24,185 nt of DNA from Krasilnikovozyma curviuscula (GCA_014825775.1 MVAQ01000283.1:1-24185); one strand, 5' to 3'; counted from the first letter of the stretch, positions 9,867 to 20,626 are shown. Notes: generated by a model from the letters alone, not told the origin. Made by a program: numbers and translations.

Positions 9867-12800
9867 TCACACAGTAATCCCAGAGTTGCTCCCCAAGGAA
9901 GATTCGATGGAACCAGTCGTCCTGAAATGGAACGACGATTTCTTCCTGATACCACTCTTGAAGGCAGCTCTCATTGCTTGACTGGACGGCGTCAAGTTTC
10001 TGGCCCGACTGCTGCTCGTCTCGCTTCCCGCCTTGGAAGAGGTGCTACGGAAGCTCAAAGCTGAAGGTGATGATTGGACTTCAACGCGAGAGTCAGTCGG
10101 TGATGCAGCAGTGGTGGTGGTAGCCTCCGGACCAGTTATAGTAATCGGTGGAGCTATGAGGGATTTGGGAAGTGAGATGGGAAGTAGGGTACGGAATGGA
10201 GAGTCAGTGGAGCATGGCACCGAGATTGGGGGTGTAGGTGGGGCATTGTCGACCGGAAGACTTTGAGAGCCCGGCATAGAAAGAGTATTGAATCGAGTCT
10301 GCCACAGAGCTCTATTCTCGGCGCACTGTCGAGAATAGGGTTGAAATTCTGTCCAACAAATAGAGGAAAAGGTGAGAACCCTGCAACCGAAGAATTTAAG
10401 GGACGACTGATTTACCAGGGATAGCATCCGCAACCGCTTCAAAGAGTGGACCGGTAAACAGATCGATGAATCCGATCTGCCCTTTCGCCTGTAGAAGCTG
10501 GTCAGCTTGCGCGACAACCGACACAGGCAAAGAGAGCTGCGTTTCAAGCAAAGCTTGGCTCTTCCATTCTGCTAATAGCACCGTTGACCAGTGAGCAGAG
10601 ATGTCGTGCGGGCGAGTCTATTGATGACTGGTCAGAAACGAAGGATGATAATCTAGAAAGGCAAGACTCACTGGGTTGCTAATGTCTGCACACTTCATCA
10701 CGGCTTGCAAAATCAATTCGCGATCTTCGTCAATCTGGTTCGGCTTCCTGGAAGCGAGAGGATCCGACTCCCTGTTCTTGATCTCATTAAAATTGTCGAT
10801 GAAAGCGAAGTGAAGACTCATGTCGGTAGACAGCACTGTGGAGAACAACAGCTTCCTGAAGTCTCTCCAGTCGATTCGAGAAGTAGGCCCAGAAGCCAGG
10901 ACTGACCCTGCAGGGGGAGCCGCTGACCGTCCGCTGCTGATGAGATTGGTGGGCGAGGACGATGTAGGGCTATCAAACAAGAACTCCATCCCATGTTTTC
11001 GAAGCAGCTGAACTACAAGCATACAGTGCATATTCTCTAGAGTCGACTTGTCATCATACACTTGAGATAGAGGAGTCTTGGCGTTTTTCTAGACCAGTGG
11101 CGAGAAGAGAAGAGTTTTAGCCAGTTGTACTGCGCGAATGATCCAGGGCGACAAAAGGTACTGACCATGAAAGCGTTACTCAACCCGGGATGTCCAACGT
11201 CATGGCCCATAGCAGCAATCATGAGTGTAAACACATCTTGAGGCCTCAGGACCTCATAGGCCATTCCTGAACCACCCGCTCGTTTCCAAGGAGAGGTCGC
11301 TTTAGAGCCATCGAAGTTCCTGATGTAAGATATCGGCGGAGCGACACCCATTCCACTCAAGAATGTGTAGGTAGCTTGTAATACATCAAGTCCATGGACG
11401 TAGTTGTGATACGGGTTTGGTTTGTGATATATTGCTCGGACTGCGAACAAGAAGCGGTAGATGTTGTCTGTGCGAAAGATACGATGAGAATCAGCGTACC
11501 GCGCCTGGCGTAGGTAGTGCTGCGAGGATAAACGAAAAGACATGGGAAGCTACCACATACCATGTGAGATGTTTTCTTGCCAGAGCCCATCCATCAGCAG
11601 CGTTGCCTCAAACATCAGACAAGCGCAGTGGAAGAGGTCATCTTGCGACAGCTGATGAGGCCGGAAGCCCCAGCCAGACATAGCGTCAACTAACTTTGCA
11701 CGGTGAGAAAGTTCAAGCGGAAGAACCAAGCTGTAAGTGAAGACCATAAAAGGAGGTAGGGTCAGTGCGATGAAACGTCGGGATGAATGAGAACCTCCCT
11801 CCGTGCTGCTGAGAGGAGACAAGAGAATAGGACTCACTCTTCGTACTTGGACATCTGTATATCAATAGCATGTTGAGTCTGCTCGTGCATCTCACTCAAC
11901 AGCTCAGCCAGCATCTCCTCCCTCCCTGCTTCCAAACTAGCTTCGGTAGACAAGCCCACGCCAGCCCAGCCAGTGCCGGTGGATGAACTTGGTTCAAGGT
12001 CTTCATCTTCATTCTCAGGGTCATTAGGTTCGTAGGAAGTCCGACTCAAAGCAAGAGCAAGACCTCCGGTATCTACCGAGCTTCTTCTCGGAGCACCGTG
12101 ATGGTCGAAGAATGGGAAGTGGTCACCGGGAGAGAGCAGTGCGCTAAGAGTTGGCGATGGGAGGACAGAGGGTGACGGGAGGTTTTTCGAAAGAGGAGAA
12201 TTTTTGTGACTTGATGCAGGTCTTGATGCCATTGAGCTAGGTGGAGAATATGAAGCGGTGCTGATTGCTGGAGATAACTGAATGCGAGTTCTGTACGCTT
12301 TGAGAGCCTGTGAGAACATCACAATCCTTATCAGTAAGTATTTTTACCAAGTTCAAAGGAGAGTACGAAAATTACATTCTGAACCTTTTTGACAGTTTCG
12401 ATATTGTCAAAAGGGGGTAGCAACACCTCCTGGCAGCCAGCCTGCAAGCACCGATCGATGACCTCCTGAGGCAGAGATGGATTTGCCGAATAAGCTAAAC
12501 AAGAACCGACAAACAAGTTTGAATAAACATTTGGAGCCGTAAAAGTGGTGAGTAAGCAGGTGAAGGCAAGTAAAGGACAAACCGACTAAGACGACCTCCT
12601 TCGCCTGGTGAGTCCTCTTCTCCTCGACCTTCTTGATCTCCTCCACAGCCATCTGGATAGCATGTTCCCAAGCTTCTTTATCAGTGAATAGATCTTCCTG
12701 GAAACACAGAGCACTAGGAGTTAAACCTCGTTCCCTGATCATAGCATTGGTGCCTTTGGTGGTGGGCGCGAGGTCGTTGAGCGGAATCAGTGCCACATAT

Positions 12801-13464
12801 CTCTGCTCAGGCTGAGGTGCGGCATGGACGACCGAAGCTGCAGTCGAAATGGAGCTACGAGTGGGAGTGATAGGTGTTGCAGATGTGGATGAAACTGGGA
12901 CATGGGAAGCTGCTGATATATGAGCAAAGATTTGTGTTGGATTTCGCAGCGTCGAGACTGCCCAACGCGGAAGGCGAAAAGTGAAATTGCAACCCAGTCA
13001 GCATCGTCACTGCCAGGAAGACCAAGCCAAGTGGGTAGTACTCTGCATGGTGGAGAGGAATACTCACCTGGAAAGTGTGCACTCCTGAAAGTCTGAGCGA
13101 GGACTATAGAGTACATGTTGGGCTGTATGGCCGCTGTTTCAGGCGTAGGTGTCGAACCTGAAGTCCTAGGTCTCCTGCCATTCCTTCCCCCACCTGAACC
13201 TGACTTGCTACCAAACGCAGGGGGTAACGGTCCTAGTCCACTCGTCGAGAATCCAGCTGCAGGTATGCCATCGTGTTGAATGCTGCTTCCGCCGCTGGAG
13301 CTGGATCCAAAGCCCAGCGCTGCTCCTCCGGAGATGGATTTCCTCCTCGCTTGGGGGAAAGGGGAGGCCGAAGGTGTCGAGGCTGCAGGGGACACCAACA
13401 AGATCGATGTGAAAGCGGTGGGCATCGTTCCAAACTGTGGTTGGTGGTGAGAAGGAAAAATCAT
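9867..13464 (-). CDS. PDE2: 3',5'-cyclic-nucleotide phosphodiesterase, class I, with receiver-like N-terminal region (977 aa)
   Basis: Nine exons on the minus strand: 13464-13068, 12957-12583, 12494-12376, 12307-11838, 11730-11561, 11467-11166, 11088-10672, 10617-10416, 10348-9867 (2934 nt). The catalytic domain, about 455-830, has the class I signature HNYVH (His531, His535), MGHDVGHPG (His599, Asp600, His603), KCADISNP (Asp746) and QIGFIDLFTGPLFEA with the purine-clamping Gln797. These are the metal ligands and general acid of cAMP-hydrolysing enzymes such as fungal Pde2. A Ser/Pro/Gly-rich insertion sits inside the domain near 645-680. The N-terminal 300 residues contain low-complexity Ser/Pro stretches and strand-helix segments (TSILLVSP, EVVLVAYS, AGCQEVLLPPFDNIETVKKV) that resemble a response-regulator fold without its usual acidic pocket. 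The C-terminal 130 residues are Ser/Thr-rich. The first ATG of the frame is used; Met14 (13425) is an alternative. Confidence 0.92.
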
Positions 13465-14216
13465 TGGAACTGGAACGCAACCTCTATGTCGCGGAAGATA
13501 AATAGCACCTTTTCCTGTGATTGAGATTCGGTCGCCTTTTTATTTCTTGCTCTGCTTACCAGGACTTGAGTTAGACCAAGGTGGGGGTTGTATGGTGAAT
13601 ATGGTGGGTCACTTGGAACCTGAAGGGTTATCTACTTGCGACCCAAAAGAATGCTCGGTGGGTATTGCGACTTTTGCGCCACTGAGCCTCGTTTTTTTTT
13701 CTTCTGACACTGTGTCTGTGAGCAGTTAGATCGGGTGAGTTCTCATCGAAAGAGCATTCTTTACCCGATTGGGATAAGAAAATTTCATCCTAGTCTTGGG
13801 CTGCCGGTCTCAGTACCAGATCCAAAAACATGGGTGGCGCAGTTCGCTCGACCGGAAACGGACACGTCTATTTCAAGCCGTCTTAATTACCTTTCGCATC
13901 ACAATTCATTATCGGTTTCATAGGTATATTCGTCAAATTATTCTTATTTTCGGTATAGACAGCGTGAGGTATGAGTAGCAGCGGTTGCGAACTGCGTATC
14001 AACGTCAAAGTGGCTTTGTTTTCATTTTGCCATCAAATCGGGCTGCACCAAGAAGTAAACCCAATCGCCAGTAGTTTACTGGCTCTGTTTATTGCAAAGG
14101 GGTTTCGTAATTCTCCGTGACTCAGATATGGCATAGAAGCTGTCTTTCTTCGAGTGTCTGCTGCTGTATTCATCGGCGATCACTTCCAGATCATGTTTCG
14201 GCTGCTCGTTCATGAG

Positions 14217-14231
14217 TATTCAGACTGAATA
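14217..14231. repeat. 15-base palindrome
   Basis: TATTCAG and CTGAATA flank a single central A. This perfect inverted repeat could bind a dimeric transcription factor. No function can be shown from the sequence. Confidence 0.35.
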
Positions 14232-15074
14232 TGCTCTCCTCCCCCCACCCCAACATGTGAGTGGTACCATCAACTTGAACTGGAGTTTGACAATAACGTA
14301 CCTGCATGGTGGAGTCGTGTTGCTTGGTACGGGTATGCCCTCACTAATTTCATTCACATCTTAACGCCTAAGACGAGAAGCTTTCTTTATTACAGGAAGG
14401 TATCTCTCCCCACCAGGTATAAGCTGTTGATGTGATATCACGTTTCAGGTATCTTTCGTGTGTAGATATGAAGGAAAGGCGTGGTCCTGCAAGTCTAAAA
14501 GTCTAAGAGATGAAAAGCAGCTCACATCAATAGCTACAATCAATTTTTTTAAAGGTGGTATTACTGAGAGATTATATTTTTCTATTTCTGATCTTGAAAC
14601 TTTACTTGACAAACCGGTACATATGAGGAGATGACGTCCTGTCTGCAACTGGCGTGGAAGCGCATCAGAGAAGGGGTGGTGGAAAGAGCATCGTGTTCTT
14701 AAGCTTCAGCTTTGATATTGATATATGTAACCTCCAAAGGGCGGCAACAGGTAGTCACCAGAGAGTAGAACTTATCCAAAATTCGACCATTCAAGTTAAA
14801 AGATGGTTCTACAACAGCAATCTTTGCCTACTTGGAGATCGGAGGAGTGTTGTCTCGAGGAACCACTCCCTTTTGCCCAGTTTTCCCTTTCCCTTTCGAA
14901 CATCCTCTATGAGGATTTCTTTTGAGTAGTCCCAAAACGAACATGGTTGTTTTCCTCCAGCTTCCTGTGGTTTCGAACGCCACGCACTCGCCGATCGAAA
15001 AAGCAGCCAGAGCGAATGCCGCATCTCACCTTCTGGCCCTCGACCAAAACAATTTCTAACCCCATCTCCTCACA

Positions 15075-15143
15075 GTGAGCTTCAAGTTTCCTAAATCAAT
15101 CAGTTGAGAGATTCATCTGATCTGAACTGAGGTCTTATCGCAG
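15075..15143 (+). other. Probable 5' leader intron of PGK
   Basis: A GTGAGC donor lies at the end of a C-rich leader and a TTATCGCAG acceptor ends at 15143, six bases before the ATG. A branch-like CTGAAC sits at 15122-15127. At 69 bases it is typical of this genome's introns. Confidence 0.5.
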
Positions 15144-15148
15144 CAGAA

Positions 15149-17100
15149 ATGTCTCTTTCATCTAAGCTTTCCATCAAGGATGTCTCCCTCAAGGGTGAAC
15201 GTGTCTTGATCAGAGGTACGTATCACATCTACCTGCTCAAGTATCCGAGAGATATTGGGTGGCTATGTTGCTGAGGAATTCTTAATCTGCTGAACAGTCG
15301 ACTTCAACGTGCCCCAAGACAAAAAGACTGGAGAAGTGAGTGAAATTCATGTGCCTGTCGTTGTACAATTCCTGTTGACGTCATTGCTATTTTCTTTCTT
15401 CTCTCACTTATCTGTGTTCCTAGATCACTAACCCAGCTGTAAGAACTAAAATCCCCTCCCCTGGCGCCTCATCTCGGAATTTTCTGACCTAAGACTCTGC
15501 ACCTGCGCCTCACAGAGAATCGTTGCTGCTCTCCCAACCATCAAGTATGCTCTCGAACAAGGTTAGTGTTGAGCAAGGAACTTCTTTGCATAGGTAGAAG
15601 TTACTCTTCTCGCTGACCTATTATTCATCGTTGCATCATCGATTCCTGGCTTCAGGTGCCGCCTCCATCATCCTCATGTCCCACCTCGGAAGACCAGATG
15701 GACACGTCGTTGAGAAATACTCATTGAAAGTTGTCGTAAGTATTTTGTCTTCTATTCGCCTGTCAAGCCGATAATTCCACGTATTGACATTTCCTCCCCT
15801 GCCGTGAAAGTCCGAAAAACTCTCTGAGCTCCTTTCCAAGCCAGTCACTTTCCTGAAGGACTGTGTTGGAAAAGAGACAGAGGATGCTGTCAAGGCCGGA
15901 AAGGACGGAGAAATCTTCTTGCTCGAGAACTTGAGATTCCACGCTGAAGAAGAAGGTTCGTCCAAGGACTCTGAGGGTAACAAAACCAAGGCCTCCAAGG
16001 AAGACGTTGAGGCCTTCAGAGCTTCTTTGACTGCTTTGGGAACGGTCTACATCAACGATGCCTTCGGAACTGCCCACAGAGCCCACTCTTCCATGGTTGG
16101 AGTCAGCTTACCAAAGAGAGCTGCTGGTTTCCTGATGGCCAAGGAGTTGGAGTACTTTGCTAAGGTTTTGGAGAGCCCAGACAGACCTTTCTTGGGTATC
16201 CTCGGTGGTGCTAAAGTTTCTGACAAGATCCAGCTGATTGAAAACATGTTGGACAAGGTGAGCAGGAACAGTCATCTCAAACAGTAAAGATCATCTCACT
16301 CATCTTTTGCTCTTTCTAATGGTAGGTTGACTCCCTCATTATTTGTGGTGGTATGGCTTTCACTTTCAAGAAGGCTATCCAGGGTATGACAGTAAGTGAA
16401 TCGCTCTCCTTGCGCATTTCGATCTTCGATCTTCAGATGTTGACTCCACACTGTTATTTGTAGATCGGAGATTCTCTCTTTGACAAGGACGGAGCTGAGA
16501 AGGCTGCCGGTCTCTTGGAGAAGGCTAAGAAGAACAACGTCAAGGTTGTCTTCCCAATCGACTATGTGATTGCCGACAAGTTCGACAAGGACGCCAAGGT
16601 GAGCGGGCATTTCCATCTGACGAAACATTTCGCACTTACATCTGACAAACCGTCAATTTCTCCAGACTGGTTCTGCCTCTGATGCGGAGGGTATCCCAGA
16701 TAACTGGATGGGCCTTGACTGCGGTCCAAAATCTTGCGAACTCTTCAAGCAGACCGTCTTGGAATCCAAGACAGTCCTCTGGAACGGACCTGCTGGTGTC
16801 TTTGAATTTCCAGCCTTTGCGGGTGGATCTCAAGCACTTTTGGATGCCTGTATCGAGGCTGCTCAAAAGGGCAGTACTGTCATTGTCGGTGGAGGTGACA
16901 CCGCTACTCTGGTTGCTCAGGCTGGAAAGGAGGACGCTTTGAGCCACGTCTCTACCGGCGGAGGTGCTTCTCTTGAACTTTTGGAAGGAAAGGTAAGTCT
17001 TAGGAATGATAGATTGCTGTTTTTTAGGTGAAGCTGACGATTCACCACCCTGCGTTTTCTTCAGACTCTTCCAGGTGTTGCTGAATTGTCGTCTAAGTAA
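15149..17100 (+). CDS. PGK1: Phosphoglycerate kinase (418 aa)
   Basis: Cytosolic glycolytic enzyme transferring phosphate between 1,3-bisphosphoglycerate and ADP. Ten exons: 15149-15215, 15298-15335, 15424-15438, 15516-15561, 15656-15735, 15811-16257, 16326-16391, 16464-16598, 16666-16992, 17065-17100 (1257 nt). The third exon is only 15 nt and encodes ITNPA; without it the conserved segment preceding the substrate-binding Arg41 is lost. Landmarks are VDFNVP (23-28), RIVAALPTI (41-49), SHLGRP (64-69), [32 protein letters not shown], the hinge region, [10 protein letters not shown] and the nucleotide loop [13 protein letters not shown]. Length agrees with fungal PGKs. Most introns crowd the first 600 bases. 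A perfect CRE palindrome lies inside the second intron at 15376-15383. Confidence 0.97.
15424..15438 (+). other. PGK1: 15-nt internal micro-exon of PGK
   Basis: Five codons (ITNPA) between the 88-base and 77-base introns, with a TAG acceptor before and a GTAAGA donor after. The reading frame is in phase 0 on both sides, so skipping it would delete five residues without a frameshift. Family alignment requires it: yeast PGK has an equivalent segment before the basic residue that binds the substrate. Confidence 0.9.
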
Positions 17101-17290
17101 TAATTGGGCAGTTCTACTTTTGAGTTAATGAATGACACATGAAATTTTTTGCTGGATTGTTATGGGGAAACGAACGAAAGAAAACTGATTTCTTTCGGAG
17201 AGCTTTCTGTAGAGGAATGGGGTATATACAACTGAGCAAACAACGACACTGTCTTCAAACTGACCCAGAGTCACCATAACATCAACTATG

Positions 17291-18678
17291 TCATGAAAGG
17301 ATCGCAACAAGCACGATGGTAACCACGACGATCTAAGAATTTATATGAGAGCGATTCAGTCAAAGACTTCCGCTCGGCAGCAAGAAGAAAACTGACCAAA
17401 ATAAGCATCAGGCACAACATCCTTTTACCAGCCTTCCTCTGATAATCATGCGCCGTGTCGAGTTCTGTAGCGGCAGCAGCGGTGTGCGTTGCCACCGAAG
17501 AGATGTTCGTTTCGATGTTGTCTAGAGGTAGATGAACCGGATTAGTCAACACTTTCAAAGGGCAAGTAAATCAGAACATACCGATCATGCCTCCTTGTTC
17601 TCCGACCAGCTTGGAAAGATCTCGCATTATTTCGTTCAGTTCCAACACCCCAGTCTCAATACCTCTGATCTCGTTTTCGCGTTCGGCTATTATTGATTCT
17701 TGGAATTCAATATCTTGGATGGCGACTCGATCTCTGCCAAAAGCAGATGAGCAGAAACGAGGGATTGGTCAGGAGAGAAACCCAAACAGTGTTGCAGAAG
17801 TGAAGTGATGACTCTTCTTACTCGACGTAGACTTGTTGGGGCTGTTCTTCGAGCTCAAGCAGTTGTTCGCCTTCGCCTGCACCAGATGCCAGCAGTCTCT
17901 CATGTTCTTCAGTTGCTACAATCTTTCTCTCTGCAGCTTCAACAGCAGTTCTCTGCCTTTGAGCTGCTAGCTTCTGGATTTTTTGGAACTTGTTGACGGA
18001 AGCGGCAAAGTCCAGAGAGATCTTCTGCTGTGATTGCTTCGTTGCCTAAGCGAAAATATCGACCGAGAACAGGTACAAAGCGTCAGTTGAGAGTGGTGAG
18101 AAAGGCGGTATGTGCGAAAGTAGCCGCAAGCGAACGAAACGAACCGGTGTCGAGGGGAAAGCAACCAACGTTTTCACATCTTGAGTTGAGTTCTTGACCA
18201 TTTCTCTGGTCGATTCGAGCAGGTTCGTCCTATTCCCATGAAAGAGCACCAGACGTTAGTCCACCACTCTGTTAAGCGAATGCCTGTCATCCTTCCCGTT
18301 CACTCCAGTGGGATCACCCATCTGCCTCAGAGAGAGAATGGACCAAAAACCTGGCTATATCGGTATAGCATACACCACGAAAGACCTCTCACTCACAGCG
18401 AATTTCTCAAAGCCTTCCCGTCCCCTTTCCCACCCAACTTCTCAATCAGCTTCTCAATACCTGATATGTTCGAGTTGATCTTGAAGATTTGCATTGATAC
18501 TGAGCTCTGAAGCTTACTGAATGCTTCATTCTCAGCTGTGGGATAGGCATATAGAATGATCAGCCTTGTGTTGTCGAGTCAAGCTCCGGGCAAGGCGAAA
18601 GCGGGAAGGAAGCGTACCTGCAGCGTTAGGTCTCGAGCTTCCACTGTACCCTCGTTCCAGATCTTGATTGAAACTCAT
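17291..18678 (-). CDS. PEP12: Qa-SNARE, Pep12/syntaxin-7-like (275 aa)
   Basis: Tail-anchored SNARE of the endosome/prevacuolar compartment. Seven exons on the minus strand: 18678-18618, 18535-18397, 18229-18145, 18045-17822, 17733-17582, 17521-17397, 17332-17291 (828 nt). An N-terminal helical (Habc-type) region covers about 20-130. The Qa-SNARE motif covers about 170-235, with the central layer glutamine Gln216 in LVGEQGGMIDNIE. A basic linker (QRKAGKR) precedes the C-terminal membrane helix MLCLMLIL-IVVVTIVLVAILS. The last 42-nt exon supplies the second half of that helix, which is the main support for the final intron (17333-17396). The second intron (18230-18396, 167 nt) is the longest in the window. 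Pep12 is preferred over plasma-membrane Sso-type syntaxins from the SNARE-motif wording. It is convergent with PGK. Confidence 0.9.
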
Positions 18679-18763
18679 CCTGATAGACTTCCGTTATTGC
18701 AATAGATTCCACTGAGACGGTTTGCAGCTTAAAGCAAAAGTGCCTTGGTGACCGTTGAAATGG
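18679..18763. promoter_or_regulatory. Short divergent promoter, syntaxin / LRR gene
   Basis: Only 85 bases separate the syntaxin ATG from the preferred start of the LRR gene. With the alternative LRR start at 18993 the spacer would be 314 bases. No TATA box is evident. Confidence 0.4.
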
Positions 18764-20401
18764 ATGGAGTCTGAGTCTGCGACGGAGTAAATGAGGTCAG
18801 AACTCCTTCGACAGCCACTTTGCTCAAAAACACCTTCGAAATCTTTCGGACAGCTCGCAATTTCCCAGTGTACCTCATCTTTTTCCCATCTCGGTTTGCT
18901 CAACCTCAAGAGAGGAGGTCTGCTTTCCTTATCGAGCTTTCCTTCAGGCGCTAGAGTTCTCGGATTTGGGCGCATACATAGAGTCTACGAACATGATGGC
19001 TGCAGCTTTGGATTGGTTCTGGCAGACAGATCACAGGACAGGCATCACTACGAAGGAATATCTCGCTGTAAGGCCAAAGTCCACCGAACTCGAGCTTATC
19101 GATAGACACATACAGGGGAGGAAGGGAGGTGAGTTGACGATTTCCGTAATGAGTAGCATCCAGACTAAACATAATAACTGTGTTTATACTAGCCATAGAG
19201 GTAGCAGACCTCATTTGCCAGAATCCGTCCATCAGGACGATTACGCTCTCACATAATCAGCTTGGCAACGAAGGAGCTTCTGTGCTGTTCGATAGGCTGG
19301 CGTACTATCGCGAGAGAAGATCTTCTAGTAATGACTGGGTATTCCAGAGATTGAGTCTCGGTGGAAACATGCTTGGAGAAAGAGGTATGTCGCGTTGAGA
19401 GTAAGATCAGCTCATCGTCGCTGATCATGCAGATTCCCTCTCCAGCTCTCATCGCAATGAGCAATTATATAAAGAACGACCACAACATTCAAGCTATATA
19501 CCTTCCCAATAACCAAATCCCACCTTACCTTCCACGTCAAACCATCAACCTGCTTGCGACCGCCATCAATACATCATCGCTCGCCTTGCTATCTCTCTCA
19601 ACCAACTCATCGCTAGGCTCTCACTTTGTCAGAGAGTTCTTACCTCTGTTAAAAAGTGAGAGAGTGATTGAACTCAATCTCAGTGACTGTGGTATTGGTA
19701 GATTCAACAACCCTCCCATCGGCTTTCAAGAGATCAACGATCAGGCGGATTTGACGACGCCAGAGGGTGATGGAGACCAAGAGGAAGACGTTGTAGTGAA
19801 TGTTATCCTGGATTATCTTCGGGATAAGTCTAGGTCGCGTTCGCTGCGTGTCCTCCGTCTCAACGCCAACTACCTGGGTCTCATCGCCATTAGGAAGCTT
19901 ATCAAAGTAGTCAACGAAGATCCATCTATGCGACGAATACAGGAGCTAGAGATTTACCAGACGATACCACCAGAACAAAGCTTAGTCGACCCTTCGACGT
20001 TCGATCTCAACATTCCTGAGTGTTATAGGACGGAGCGAAGCATGATGGCCACGCTCAGGAATCGGCTAGCTTCCAATGTGCGTCTTCGCAGTCTTCTCCA
20101 TAGAAGCTCCACTCGACTCCTCGTCCCTTCTCATATCCTCCTCCATCTTATCGCACGGATACCTTCCGACCCCCCAAAACGAGTCTTCCCAATTCAACAT
20201 CTGCCATGGGAGCTAGTGCATAAAATTTTGGCTCTCGTGGTGGAAAGAGGGGAGCTAGAAGCGAGATGTTCAATGTCTCAGAAACAGATCATCAATGTAC
20301 TAAGGTGGGCAGGGAAGAGGGAGACTTTGGCAAGCTGGAGAGGGAAGACCAAAGAGGAATGGCTGAGGGAGGTTGAGTGCGATGTCTACGATGAAGGCTG
20401 A
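18764..20401 (+). CDS. Leucine-rich-repeat (RNI-like) protein with F-box-like C-terminus (481 aa)
   Basis: Proposed exons: 18764-18786, 18854-19128, 19193-19384, 19446-20401 (1446 nt). The last two introns are firm. In particular the acceptor at 19445, not the earlier CAG at 19432, restores GERALIAMSNYIKNDHNIQAIYLPNNQI, a clean LRR. Ribonuclease-inhibitor-type repeats run from about residue 100 to 340, for example IRTITLSHNQLGNEGA, FQRLSLGGNMLGER, VIELNLSDCGIG and LRVLRLNANYLG. Near 411-430 the segment FPIQHLPWELVHKILALVV resembles an F-box first helix. The start is uncertain: the frame is open from 18795 without an ATG, and a 23-nt first exon at 18764 joins it in phase, whereas the first in-frame ATG without that exon is 18993 (427 aa). 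Partners are unknown; such proteins usually serve as protein-binding scaffolds. Confidence 0.78.
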
Positions 20402-20626
20402 TACAAAGGTTCTTCTCCTGTAGATTGATGAATACCGGTTGTCTAGATGAGCAGGCTACAAGAAAGTGATTCTGGCGCGGACACTAGGTCTACTGAAATG
20501 CACTACTACGTCAGTGGCTCAAAAGTCCAACGGAAGAGCTCGAATGGGGAAAAGGCATAGTGAAAGATTATTTAATCATTTACTTTCTACCGACCGGTGT
20601 TTGCATAAGAGAAATCAATCATTCAA

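Larger units (their letters stand above)
13465..15148. other. Long intergenic region between phosphodiesterase and PGK promoters
   Basis: Nearly 1.7 kb, by far the longest gene-free stretch here. Open frames are all under 95 codons, show no splice-linked continuation and match nothing I recognise. It must hold the promoters of both divergent genes. Visible structure includes a 7-bp stem hairpin (14067-14083), a 15-base palindrome (14217-14231), a TGATATCA palindrome (14432-14441) and a CRE-like TGACGTCC (14632-14639). A non-coding RNA or small gene cannot be excluded from sequence alone. Confidence 0.6.

Noticed and set aside
10033..10266. 77-codon plus-strand frame inside the phosphodiesterase C-terminal exon
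   Set aside because: Shadow of the Ser/Thr-rich minus-strand coding sequence.
15636..15998. 120-codon minus-strand frame inside PGK
   Set aside because: Antisense shadow of PGK exons 5-6; it crosses a real intron without adjustment.
18694..18975. 93-codon minus-strand and 104-codon plus-strand (18791-19105) frames near the LRR gene start
   Set aside because: The plus-strand frame is incompatible with the LRR frame and the minus-strand one lies antisense to it. Several frames are open here because of base composition, and none shows domain features.
19385..19432. Shorter LRR intron ending at the first CAG (19430-19432)
   Set aside because: That acceptor puts the next exon out of frame and soon meets a stop; the acceptor at 19445 preserves the repeat pattern.
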